DNA of 64,000 nt, taken from the NCBI RefSeq assembly GCF_004769525.1, contig NZ_RQFT01000003.1:806001-870000 (forward strand), given 5' to 3'. The notes below the pieces were generated by a model. The model saw only the letters and a program-made list of their open reading frames with translations, did not search any database and was not told the DNA's origin. The position numbers were made by a program, and so were the translations under genes. Of this stretch, positions 1 through 7,934 are shown in pieces. Every line of letters begins with the position of its first letter. Position 1 is the first letter of the stretch. This stretch comes from Leptospira bouyouniensis. GTDB lineage: Bacteria; Spirochaetota; Leptospiria; Leptospirales; Leptospiraceae.

Positions 1-1032
1 GACAATCGATCTACCTGTATGGCCCAAACTCACTCTTGTGATCATCCCATAAATGAAAACTCCAAGTCCGCCAACAGTGAGGCTATGAATTGCAGAAGAC
101 ACTGGAAATAAATTAATGCCTGAAAGACTATACAATAAAAATCCAATACATACCCAAAAGTATCCAAGATACAAAATCCAAAGGATTGGTTTTTTGTAAG
201 ATTTCCATGGTTTCCAAGAAAGATAACGAATGGTATTAGCAACAAATAATAAAAAACAAACAATAGATGAAACCAAAATGAATATTTGGAAATCTCGTTT
301 ATGGAAAAATGGTATACTACCCCAATTTGTATTTCCAAAATAACCTTGTATTAGTTTTGCGAAATAAAATAGAAACGGTAAATAAACTAGAAGTGTTTCT
401 ATTTTTGGCATACGTTTGAAAGTATATCCTTGGATCACAACTCCAGAAAAAAAAGGAACCACACGTCCACCTATGATGAGAATTAGAAATAAAACAACGA
501 AGATACTAAGATGTATATAGAGTAGGGTATGTTCAGAATATAGAATTGAATACGCCGATAATGTACTCAAAATATGAAAGACAGTGAAAACTACATAATG
601 GTATAAAATGGGCCGGTTGTGTTTCTGGGTAGGAACGATTAATTTCGGAAGAAGTAAATATATAACTAAGATGTCTGAACAAATATCAAATCCAAAGGAT
701 AAGTATCCAAAAATTCCAAATGAATAAAAAGAAAACCTTCCTAATAACCAAAACATAACTAGATAAAAAAGGTTTTCACCTTTTAATATCGTAGTATTTG
801 TCCAATTTTGAACTGCAGTGAATAAAAAACCCAAAACAATTGCTTTGGTAAAACCAAAAACCATTTCATACGAATGCCAGTAGATTGAATTAATTTGAAT
901 TGGATTTGTAATTATATTCGAAAGTACGAATAACCATAAGCCAAGAATGAGGGTTCCATATACGGAACCAAACCAAAAGAAAGGACGAAATGCAGTGTTC
1001 CAAAAGCTGAATTGAAAAAAAGAATTCTTCAT
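1..1032 (-). CDS. nnrS: NnrS family haem/copper membrane protein (C-terminus cut by window edge)
   Basis: The reading frame opens at an ATG at 1032 and stays open to base 1, giving 344 codons without a stop. The translation is a polytopic membrane protein with the NnrS hallmarks: AFRPFFWFG at the N-terminus, WHSYEMVFGF and GFLFTAVQNWT in the first third, GGRVVPFFSG in the middle and TRVSLGHTGR at the truncated end. NnrS proteins are haem- and copper-binding membrane proteins that protect cells against nitric oxide stress. A perfect FNR-type box lies 40 bases upstream and a Crp/Fnr gene lies next door, which supports control by low oxygen or NO. The C-terminal part is outside the window. Confidence 0.88.
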   Translation of the reverse strand, partial: MKNSFFQFSFWNTAFRPFFWFGSVYGTLILGLWLFVLSNIITNPIQINSIYWHSYEMVFGFTKAIVLGFLFTAVQNWTNTTILKGENLFYLVMFWLLGRFSFYSFGIFGYLSFGFDICSDILVIYLLLPKLIVPTQKHNRPILYHYVVFTVFHILSTLSAYSILYSEHTLLYIHLSIFVVLFLILIIGGRVVPFFSGVVIQGYTFKRMPKIETLLVYLPFLFYFAKLIQGYFGNTNWGSIPFFHKRDFQIFILVSSIVCFLLFVANTIRYLSWKPWKSYKKPILWILYLGYFWVCIGFLLYSLSGINLFPVSSAIHSLTVGGLGVFIYGMITRVSLGHTGRSIV

Positions 1033-1037
1033 ACTTC

Positions 1038-1059
1038 GATACTAATCAAAATTAGTATC
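1038..1059 (-). promoter_or_regulatory. Perfect 9-bp inverted repeat before the nnrS start
   Basis: GATACTAAT at 1038-1046 and ATTAGTATC at 1051-1059 form a perfect dyad with a 4-base loop (CAAA). On the nnrS strand it ends only five bases before the start codon, so it occupies the ribosome-binding region. It lacks a U-tract, so it is a poor terminator. It could be a second operator or an RNA hairpin that limits translation; the sequence does not decide. Confidence 0.55.
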
Positions 1060-1065
1060 ATTTCC

Positions 1066-1079
1066 TTGATGCAAATCAA
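1066..1079 (-). promoter_or_regulatory. FNR/DNR-type operator upstream of nnrS
   Basis: The sequence TTGATGCAAATCAA is a perfect match to the FNR-type palindrome TTGAT-N4-ATCAA. It is centred about 40 bases upstream of the nnrS start codon and just after the end of a Crp/Fnr gene. That regulator's recognition helix reads ETFSR, the Glu-x-x-Ser-Arg arrangement that in FNR-type proteins reads TTGAT half-sites. Binding by this regulator is an inference. Confidence 0.75.
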
Positions 1080-1082
1080 TTA

Positions 1083-1709
1083 CTATGCTAAAATTTTCAA
1101 TAGACCTTCTTTATCGAGGATTTTAATTTCCCCTCTTTGAGTATCAACCAAACCTTGGTCTTTAAGCTGTTTCAAGATCCTAGAAAAAGTTTCAGGTCTA
1201 AGGTATAATAATGAAGCCATTTGAGTTTGTTTTAAGGCGAGAGAATCTGGAGTTCCATAAAATAAAAAATGAGCTACTCGTTGCATGGCATCCATGGTCA
1301 ACCCACGATTGATTGCCAGGTTTAAAGTTTCAATTTTATTCATCAAGGAGTGCATTAGAATATGGTTAAGTTCAATATTCGAGTTTAATCGAGTTTGAAC
1401 TTCAATAAGCGGCATTCTAATGATTGTACTTGTTTTTGTAAATCTGGCAGATGCAGGGTAAGGAATCCCTTGGATGACAGCCCATTCAGCTATGATACTC
1501 ACTGGTCTAAAAAAAGTTAATGTTACTTCATTCAAATTTCCATCATATTTAAAAACCTGAAGATCACCATTTACTAAAAGATCCATATAGGCAACATCAT
1601 CACCTGAATGGAATAAAAATTCGTCCTTTTCGAATGATAGTTCTTTGCATCCAGAAAATGCTTTTAGCAATGATTCTGGACTAGGATTTGTAATATATTT
1701 TTTGATCAT
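1083..1709 (-). CDS. Crp/Fnr family transcriptional regulator (DNR/NnrR-like)
   Basis: This 208-residue protein has a cyclic-nucleotide-binding-type beta-barrel (about residues 15-115), a dimerisation helix and a C-terminal winged helix (about 160-205). The recognition helix contains ETFSR, typical of regulators that bind TTGAT-N4-ATCAA. Only one cysteine is present near the N-terminus, so the FNR cysteine cluster that holds a [4Fe-4S] centre is absent. This fits the NO-responsive DNR/NnrR branch better than oxygen-sensing FNR. The gene follows the kinase-like receptor gene by 17 bases and precedes nnrS, with an FNR box between it and nnrS, so nnrS is the likely target. The sensed signal is inferred. 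Confidence 0.85.
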   Translation of the reverse strand: MIKKYITNPSPESLLKAFSGCKELSFEKDEFLFHSGDDVAYMDLLVNGDLQVFKYDGNLNEVTLTFFRPVSIIAEWAVIQGIPYPASARFTKTSTIIRMPLIEVQTRLNSNIELNHILMHSLMNKIETLNLAINRGLTMDAMQRVAHFLFYGTPDSLALKQTQMASLLYLRPETFSRILKQLKDQGLVDTQRGEIKILDKEGLLKILA

Positions 1710-1726
1710 TGAAGAGATTAAGATAT

Positions 1727-3730
1727 TTACTTTTTCTTTTTAAAGTTTGGAATTTTAATTTCAGTTTCTTTTAAAAATTTCCAAATGCGTTTTAAAGTGA
1801 CTCTCCAATCTTCTTTTTCTGATTTTTTCGAATTGATATTCGGATTTGATGCGATTTTAGATTCTTGAATAGGTTGTAATTCTGAGACAGGTACAATTGC
1901 TGCTATTCCTAAATCAATTTTTAAATACTTTTTTTTGATAATTTTGAAATCAATTTTAGCACCTAACAAACGCACAATTTCTAAGATAATTGCCCACTTA
2001 ACTTTGATAGGTGTTAATTGATTGTAATTTTCAGATAATTCGTTAAATAACTTTTGCGCAACTTTTGAATTGTTATGAAAAAGTAAAAAACGGAAATGAA
2101 CATTGCCTTTTAAGTCCTGAGTTATAATTAAGTCATTATGATTGAATTCTTTGAACGGTGGAAAATCTACGAGACGTACGACTACAGAATTGATTAAATC
2201 TAAACTATTATGAATTTCGGTTTCAGGATTTACTTTGATTGAGTAAGTAATATCATCTTCAGGGATTACATCATTGATAAATGAAATAAAGTTCACCTGT
2301 TCTTTAAATGGAACTTCTTTCAATACTTCTAATCTGGAAAGTTCGATAATATCATCCATCACATTGTCTATCGACGATTGGACTTCAATTACTTCTTTTA
2401 CAAGGTTTTTATCTTTTGTTTTTTGGTTGGACTCTCTGTAGGCTGCAAGTTTTTCCTTCATTAACTTCAGTGGCCCTGAAATCATCGCATCCATATAAAA
2501 AAATATTTTTTCTCTAAGTGAATCTGCTTCTTTTAATCTTTCATATCGATTCTGAAGTTTTCGTTTCATCATCAAAAATTGAAAACGAAGTGCTAAGGTC
2601 ATCAAAATCAAATACACTAAAAAGCTGGTTTCAAGCGAAGATGGAGAATTTAAATAACCTCTTTCAATTAGAATTTCTTTTAGAATTGAATAAAGTAAGT
2701 ATACTAGAGCCAACAAATGGATCGTAGATCCTCTTTTTTGTTCTCGAAACTTTATAATGGTTACGTAAATCGCATAACCGATCACAGCAAGTAGATGGAT
2801 ATCCCAATATCCAATAAAATTATACCAAAACACTGGGTTTTGAATGATCAGAAATACAGCGATAAAGAAAAACTGAAACAATAAGTAGATTCTTTGGTAT
2901 TTGAATAGTTTTAATTCAAAAAAATCTTGGATAAATTGAATAAAACCATACGGTAGTATTAATAAAAACGAATATTCCAGAAATTTTAAAACGGCGAAAT
3001 GATTAAAAATTAAAAATCGGACTTCGTTTTTGCAAAGTTCATAACCGGAAAAGATAAGTGCTAAAACACTGAAACTAAGGTATTCTTTTTTATCTCGTAA
3101 GTTAAAGAAATTGATAAAGAAAAATAATGCGATGAATAAATAGAATCCAACAAATATGAGTTCTACCAATGAATCATATAAGTTACCATTTAGGGCTTCT
3201 TCATATGTAAGAATTCGAATTGGGCCAGTGATGATACCTGCTGATGTGGATAATGAAGAATCAATTTTAATAATAAGAACATTTTCACCTTCGAGCAATA
3301 AATCGTGAGGGATTGGATAAATTCGAGGTCTACCAAAAGCATATTCTTCTGGGTCTTTACCGAAAGCAGAGTTATTTTTGCCAATGAGAACTCCATTCAC
3401 AAAAACTTCATCGGATTGGTATACTTTTCCCAATTGAAGTGCTAATGATTTTTGGTGTTGTTCCGTGGTAATTTCAAAACTTTTTCTTATCCAAATGGAT
3501 CCTCTATAAGATTTGTTTATGTTGCGAAAATTATTAGGAACCGTTATGATATCTAAATTATTCGGATTGAATTCTGGATTTAGAAGATCTGCATTATCAT
3601 TGAAATAAATTCCCCAGTCTTCTCCGTCTAGCCTTAGTACGACGGTGTTTTCGTCTGTTGTACGAGAACAATTGAACGAAATCAAAAATAGAAAAAATAA
3701 GAGAATACGATAGAATGGTAAGGATTTCAT
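1727..3730 (-). CDS. 7TM-DISM receptor with degenerate histidine kinase module
   Basis: A 667-residue lipoprotein-type signal peptide (lipobox ISFNC) leads into a periplasmic beta-sandwich domain (about 25-180), then seven membrane segments (about 185-395) and a cytoplasmic helix. The H-box region reads FFYMDAMISGPLKL, with Ala415 where the phosphorylated His of a kinase would be. The following ATPase-like region has lost a recognisable N box and glycine-rich G boxes. It is therefore probably a pseudokinase. Its start overlaps the stop of the upstream kinase-like gene by four bases (ATGA), so the two are co-translated and probably act as a pair. The ligand is unknown. Confidence 0.8.
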   Translation of the reverse strand: MKSLPFYRILLFFLFLISFNCSRTTDENTVVLRLDGEDWGIYFNDNADLLNPEFNPNNLDIITVPNNFRNINKSYRGSIWIRKSFEITTEQHQKSLALQLGKVYQSDEVFVNGVLIGKNNSAFGKDPEEYAFGRPRIYPIPHDLLLEGENVLIIKIDSSLSTSAGIITGPIRILTYEEALNGNLYDSLVELIFVGFYLFIALFFFINFFNLRDKKEYLSFSVLALIFSGYELCKNEVRFLIFNHFAVLKFLEYSFLLILPYGFIQFIQDFFELKLFKYQRIYLLFQFFFIAVFLIIQNPVFWYNFIGYWDIHLLAVIGYAIYVTIIKFREQKRGSTIHLLALVYLLYSILKEILIERGYLNSPSSLETSFLVYLILMTLALRFQFLMMKRKLQNRYERLKEADSLREKIFFYMDAMISGPLKLMKEKLAAYRESNQKTKDKNLVKEVIEVQSSIDNVMDDIIELSRLEVLKEVPFKEQVNFISFINDVIPEDDITYSIKVNPETEIHNSLDLINSVVVRLVDFPPFKEFNHNDLIITQDLKGNVHFRFLLFHNNSKVAQKLFNELSENYNQLTPIKVKWAIILEIVRLLGAKIDFKIIKKKYLKIDLGIAAIVPVSELQPIQESKIASNPNINSKKSEKEDWRVTLKRIWKFLKETEIKIPNFKKKK

Positions 3731-5715
3731 TTTTTTGGCTTTTCTGGGATACGAATTGTAAACTTAGCTCCCATTCCTTCGCTTGATTTTAAACTAACAG
3801 TACCCGATAAAAAGTTTGTAGAAGCTTCAACTAAAGTTAAACCAATTCCTGCTCCTGGAATTTCATTTTTTTTGTCTCGGTATCCTCTGACAAATTTTTG
3901 GAAAATTGTTTCCATTTCCAATTGGCTAAGACCCATACCTTCATCCATTACAATCAATTGATGAAAGCCATCTCGATTATAAAACTCTATATGAATATCA
4001 GTTTTGGGATCAGTGTATTGGTATGCGTTTTCGACTAAATTTCTTAAAATACAGAAAAATAATTCTTTTGGAAAATAAATTTCCAAATCATTTGGTCTCA
4101 CATCAATAAAAGCATTTTTTCTATGTTGACCTAGATGATTTTCAACACTAGCAACGCAATTTTTAATCAATTCAGAAACAGAAAAAGTTTCATAAAAAGG
4201 AATATATGTTTTTTCCTCTAGTCGCCTGAGTAATATTGCTTCTTCGACCATATAACTCATGTATGATATGTGGTCTTCAGCTTGTTTGATCGGATCTCCA
4301 CTTTGTTTTGGAGTAGAAACAGTTTTACTTTTTTTCTTAGCAGCTTTTTTGGTAGATGGTTTTGTTGCTTCTTTAACTTGCGATTTACCCTGATTGGTTG
4401 TAATATTATCAATCGCAGTTTTGATTTTTTCCATTCCGGATTTAAATTCTGAAGACAAGTTGATGAGAAAGCCAGTTTTTACCCTTTCCATTTGGATGAG
4501 TTCTTTTTCTTGGCCTATATAGTTTTCCAATCCTAGAACGATATCATTCGACAATTGAATCGAAATCATAACTAAGAATATTAAGAATCCTAAGTATAAA
4601 GTTCCTGGCATCGAAATAATAATCTCTAGTGCAGAAAGACTATCTATTAAGATCGTAGGTAATAAACATGCGATTCCAATTAAAATAAATTTTACTTTTT
4701 TAATATTTCTAGTTCCGTTTTTAACAAACAAATAAATCACAAGTCCCATTGCAATCGGTAAGGCATAATTGAAGAGTGCAATGACTAATATCCATGTCTT
4801 AGGATTTCTAAAGAATAAAGTGATGATAAATAAAACTGAAAGGAATATTTCATATACAAGTAATACCATATTTCGTTTCATTTTTAGGTATTGGTGCATA
4901 AAGTTGATGAAAAAAACAGGTAAACATATGAGAACTAAGAGCTCTACAACATAAGACCATGTAAAACTTTGGAATAATATATCTCGGTGCTGGGTTCGAA
5001 TGAGAACATAAATACCCATAAAAATGGAAAAGAGTGCAAAAAAGAAATTTTCACCGGCTCTACCGCGAACAATGGAACCTACTAAAAAGTAAATTCCCAT
5101 AAAAATAAAAACATACCCACATACCATAGCAAACAGTTCTTTTGAGAAAACTGATTCACGTAACAAACGTTCTTTGGCTATTGTAGGTGCTTCTTTTAGC
5201 CCATTCAAATTGGTAGCAGCATAAATCCGAATTGCCATTACATTTAAACCAGGTTTTAGTAAATGGGTTGGCAGAGAATAGATTCTAATCTTTTGAAAAT
5301 CAACTTCCATTCTAGGAAGTACAGATCCAGTTTTATCAATCAAAGTTCCATTGAGGTAAAATTCATCAATATCACGAATTCGCCCTAATTGGATAGCAAT
5401 TGGTTCGACTGGAGTTGTATAATTGTCAGGTAAATAAAATGAACAGCGATACCAATGATATCCTGTTAGGTTCTCGGTTTTAGATATGCCGTAATCTGGG
5501 ACAGATCGTTTTACCCAAAATGTTTCCTCAACTGACTCATCACGCCAATCTAAATTGTCACCTTTGCGAAAATACCAATCTGATTTTAGAACTATAGGTT
5601 TTTCAAAAGAGGAAATCATGGTTCCACAAGGTTCAGCCACCAAACTGAAAACAGTTGGTGAAAAAAACAAAGAGAACCCAAATAAAAATTGGAATAAACG
5701 GGCTTTCGAAATCAT
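3727..5715 (-). CDS. 7TM-DISM sensor kinase-like protein lacking the phosphoacceptor His
   Basis: The 662-residue protein has a Sec signal peptide, a periplasmic jelly-roll domain (about 35-185), seven membrane helices (about 190-395), a helical linker and a good HATPase domain with N box (ILRNLVENAYQYT), G1 (DEGMGL), F box (FQKFVRGY) and G2 (GAGIGLTLVE). The H-box reads FLINLSSEFKSGM, so the usual His is Ser422. A Lys-rich insertion follows (around 450-475). ATP binding looks intact, but self-phosphorylation at the normal site is not possible. The start overlaps the fliH stop by four bases and the end overlaps the next receptor gene by four. It may act as an allosteric ATPase or signalling scaffold. 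Confidence 0.82.
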   Translation of the reverse strand: MISKARLFQFLFGFSLFFSPTVFSLVAEPCGTMISSFEKPIVLKSDWYFRKGDNLDWRDESVEETFWVKRSVPDYGISKTENLTGYHWYRCSFYLPDNYTTPVEPIAIQLGRIRDIDEFYLNGTLIDKTGSVLPRMEVDFQKIRIYSLPTHLLKPGLNVMAIRIYAATNLNGLKEAPTIAKERLLRESVFSKELFAMVCGYVFIFMGIYFLVGSIVRGRAGENFFFALFSIFMGIYVLIRTQHRDILFQSFTWSYVVELLVLICLPVFFINFMHQYLKMKRNMVLLVYEIFLSVLFIITLFFRNPKTWILVIALFNYALPIAMGLVIYLFVKNGTRNIKKVKFILIGIACLLPTILIDSLSALEIIISMPGTLYLGFLIFLVMISIQLSNDIVLGLENYIGQEKELIQMERVKTGFLINLSSEFKSGMEKIKTAIDNITTNQGKSQVKEATKPSTKKAAKKKSKTVSTPKQSGDPIKQAEDHISYMSYMVEEAILLRRLEEKTYIPFYETFSVSELIKNCVASVENHLGQHRKNAFIDVRPNDLEIYFPKELFFCILRNLVENAYQYTDPKTDIHIEFYNRDGFHQLIVMDEGMGLSQLEMETIFQKFVRGYRDKKNEIPGAGIGLTLVEASTNFLSGTVSLKSSEGMGAKFTIRIPEKPKK

Positions 5716-6635
5716 ATTGGTTCTACGTTTCGAATTGCCTCTTCGATTTCTTTGAGCTGAGTAGAAATCCTTGCGTCGATAGCTCCCACATCTGTTTCGA
5801 TGATCACACCACCACGATCCACTCTTGAATCTTCGTAGATATTTACCTTTCTGAGTGATTCCATTAATTTGATGAGTTCATCTTTATGAGCAGTTGTCAG
5901 TTCAAGGTCAGCGAAGTTCACACGAATATCGATACGATCTCGATCTTTAATTCGTTTCATCGCCTCTCGAATATTATTGAGTACAATTTCTTTACGTTCA
6001 ATGATTTCGTCTTTGATTACTTTTCTAGCAATCACAAGAATCATCTCTACCATTTGTTTTTCGGAAGCAGCAATCATTTCTTCACGAATATCAATTGCCT
6101 TTCCTATGATGGTTCCCAATCGGTCAATAAGTCGTCTCACTTCCCCTTGGCCTTTTTTGAATCCAACTTCACGACCTGCATCATACCCTTTTTGGTATGC
6201 CTCGTGTTCGATCTCAGCCTGTTTCATTTCAGCTTCTTTGATCATACGTTCGACTTCCATCTTCGCACGATCTAAGATTTGTTCCGCTTTAGCACGACCA
6301 GAGTCTTCTTCTAGTTTGATTTTTTCTTTAGAATCTTGGACCATTTGGAAGGCTTTGGTCCTTCCTTCTTCTTCAATGGCCTTCGCTTGTTTTTTTGCGT
6401 CTTCTAATAATTGGCGTACTTGTTCTTCAGTTTCTTGGCGATACCTTTGGAGCTCCGCTTCGATCTCTTCAATCGATGGACCTTGGTATTGTTCGATGAT
6501 ATTCCCTTCTTGGTCTATCTCGAAGTCTTCTTGTTCATCAGTTTTATGAAATTTTTTGTACTTATCAGGAAGTTGGATTTCAACTTCTTCTTGTAAGTCG
6601 GCAATTTGAATGGGTTTAAAAACTAGTTTTGCCAT
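5712..6635 (-). CDS. fliH: Flagellar assembly protein FliH
   Basis: FliH is the cytoplasmic stator of the flagellar type III export ATPase FliI, resembling the peripheral-stalk subunits of F/V-ATPases. The 307-residue protein has an acidic N-terminus, a long charged coiled coil (about 60-160) and a conserved C-terminal domain ending in RVDRGGVIIETDVGAIDARI, as in FliH/YscL proteins. It follows the fliG-like gene by four bases. No fliI follows it, as would be usual; instead a kinase-like receptor gene overlaps its stop codon. The flagellar and receptor genes therefore share a transcript. Confidence 0.9.
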   Translation of the reverse strand: MAKLVFKPIQIADLQEEVEIQLPDKYKKFHKTDEQEDFEIDQEGNIIEQYQGPSIEEIEAELQRYRQETEEQVRQLLEDAKKQAKAIEEEGRTKAFQMVQDSKEKIKLEEDSGRAKAEQILDRAKMEVERMIKEAEMKQAEIEHEAYQKGYDAGREVGFKKGQGEVRRLIDRLGTIIGKAIDIREEMIAASEKQMVEMILVIARKVIKDEIIERKEIVLNNIREAMKRIKDRDRIDIRVNFADLELTTAHKDELIKLMESLRKVNIYEDSRVDRGGVIIETDVGAIDARISTQLKEIEEAIRNVEPI

Positions 6636-6639
6636 ATCC

Positions 6640-7821
6640 TTACTTCAATCTCCAAAGTTTCACTTTGCCTTCATCCATTGCTTCCCGCAAACGATCCAAG
6701 ATTCCCTTTTGGGCTTCTTCAATCTCTGCTAGTGAAACAGGACCTAACGAATCCCATTCGATCTTTATCTCTTTCACAAGCCAAGATTCCAAATTGGAAT
6801 ATACCTGGTCACGAAATTCAGTCTCTACCCCTTTTAGCGCACATGCAATGACAAGAGGGTGGATCTCGGAAAAAAATCGAGTGAGACTTGTCCTTCCTAA
6901 ATGAAGGAGGTCTTCCAAACGAAAGTAGTGTTCTACTATAGTTTCGGCATATTCTGGGCTTTTTTTCTGAATTCGTTCAATTAAATTTTGAGATGGCAAA
7001 AAAGGAAGTCTTGTCAGGATTTCACCGGCGGTTTTGGCTTTCCGGCTTCGGATTTTGGAGACCGGCATTTTTTTCTCGATCAGTTCCATTTTGAATCGTA
7101 GGAAACGTTCTAATTGGTCCCTTTCTCTGTCGGAATGGAAATCGATTCCAGCGAGTGCCAAAATGACTTCTTCGCGGAGGGATTCTGGGTATTCCGCTAG
7201 CACTTCCGATGCGGTTTCTGGATCCGAAAAACTCAGAACTCTTGCCACCACCTCTGGTGATTCATCTGAACTTAGGTTTCGTAACATCTCCGTTGAAAAC
7301 TTTGGGAGTTCTGCCCAAATTGGTCCAACCCGCTTGGCATCTTCTTCTTTTAGAATTTCTTCAATTAATGAGTACAGTTCATTCGATTCCGGCGGTTCTT
7401 GTGCACTGTTGGCTCCATTCGGCATTTCAAGATTGCGGGAAACATTGTAAACATTCCCATTTCCACCAGTGATTGGTGTTTTTCCTTGGGAAAACTCGGT
7501 TTTCATACCATTTTCATTTGGATATCCGTGGGATGTGGGATTCCCATAAGGAATCGAAGTAGAAACAGTGCTACCCATGCCGCGAACCGCTGGGTTTGGT
7601 TTCCTTTGGTTTGACTGGATTCCTTTTTTTTGAAGGAAATTGGTGAAAGATAATAAGATGTCTTTTTCTTGGCCTTTGGTTGGTGAAGGGTTCGTTTCCA
7701 CTTTCAACAACAAGGATTCAATTTCGGAATCTGTTAAATGGGCGAACACTTCATCCGGTAGGTACTGGCCTAAAATTTGGTATGCAAGCGCAGCTTTGTT
7801 GGGTCCGGAAGAAGATGCCAT
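6640..7821 (-). CDS. fliG: Divergent flagellar motor switch protein FliG paralogue
   Basis: The 393-residue protein aligns with FliG along its length: an N-terminal segment (KAALAYQILGQYLPDEVF), a low-complexity Pro/Asn-rich linker (about 60-140), a middle domain (SPEVVARVLSFSDPETASEVL) and a C-terminal torque domain (FRLEDLLHLGRTSLTRFF, then LGPVSLAEIEEAQKGILDRL). FliG couples the MS ring and stators to rotation. The middle-domain EHPQ signature is ESPE here, so it is not a standard copy. Spirochaetes commonly carry more than one FliG; this is probably a paralogue. It heads the leftward run fliG-fliH-receptors. No Shine-Dalgarno sequence is obvious before its ATG. Confidence 0.78.
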   Translation of the reverse strand: MASSSGPNKAALAYQILGQYLPDEVFAHLTDSEIESLLLKVETNPSPTKGQEKDILLSFTNFLQKKGIQSNQRKPNPAVRGMGSTVSTSIPYGNPTSHGYPNENGMKTEFSQGKTPITGGNGNVYNVSRNLEMPNGANSAQEPPESNELYSLIEEILKEEDAKRVGPIWAELPKFSTEMLRNLSSDESPEVVARVLSFSDPETASEVLAEYPESLREEVILALAGIDFHSDRERDQLERFLRFKMELIEKKMPVSKIRSRKAKTAGEILTRLPFLPSQNLIERIQKKSPEYAETIVEHYFRLEDLLHLGRTSLTRFFSEIHPLVIACALKGVETEFRDQVYSNLESWLVKEIKIEWDSLGPVSLAEIEEAQKGILDRLREAMDEGKVKLWRLK

Positions 7822-7830
7822 TTAGGAGAC

Positions 7831-7858
7831 ATAATAGCTTAAGGAGTACTTCGTACAA
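7831..7858 (-). promoter_or_regulatory. Possible promoter giving a near-leaderless fliG transcript
   Basis: On the minus strand TTGTAC (7853-7858) and TATTAT (7831-7836) are separated by 16 bases, resembling sigma-70 -35 and -10 boxes. The -10 element ends only nine bases before the ATG at 7821, and no Shine-Dalgarno sequence is seen, so a leaderless or very short leader is implied. The -35 element lies in a small palindrome (GTACTTCGTAC). Promoter prediction from sequence alone is weak. Confidence 0.3.
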
Positions 7859-7934
7859 ACTAAAAAATATTATTTTTTTCATTTTGAAAACTTCCTTTCC
7901 AAATAACCGTCGGAAATGTCTCTGAAGGTTAGGG

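Noticed and set aside
5886..6549. Two plus-strand open frames opposite fliH
   Set aside because: fliH on the minus strand is clearly real; the opposite frames are Ser/Ile-rich shadows caused by its codon pattern.
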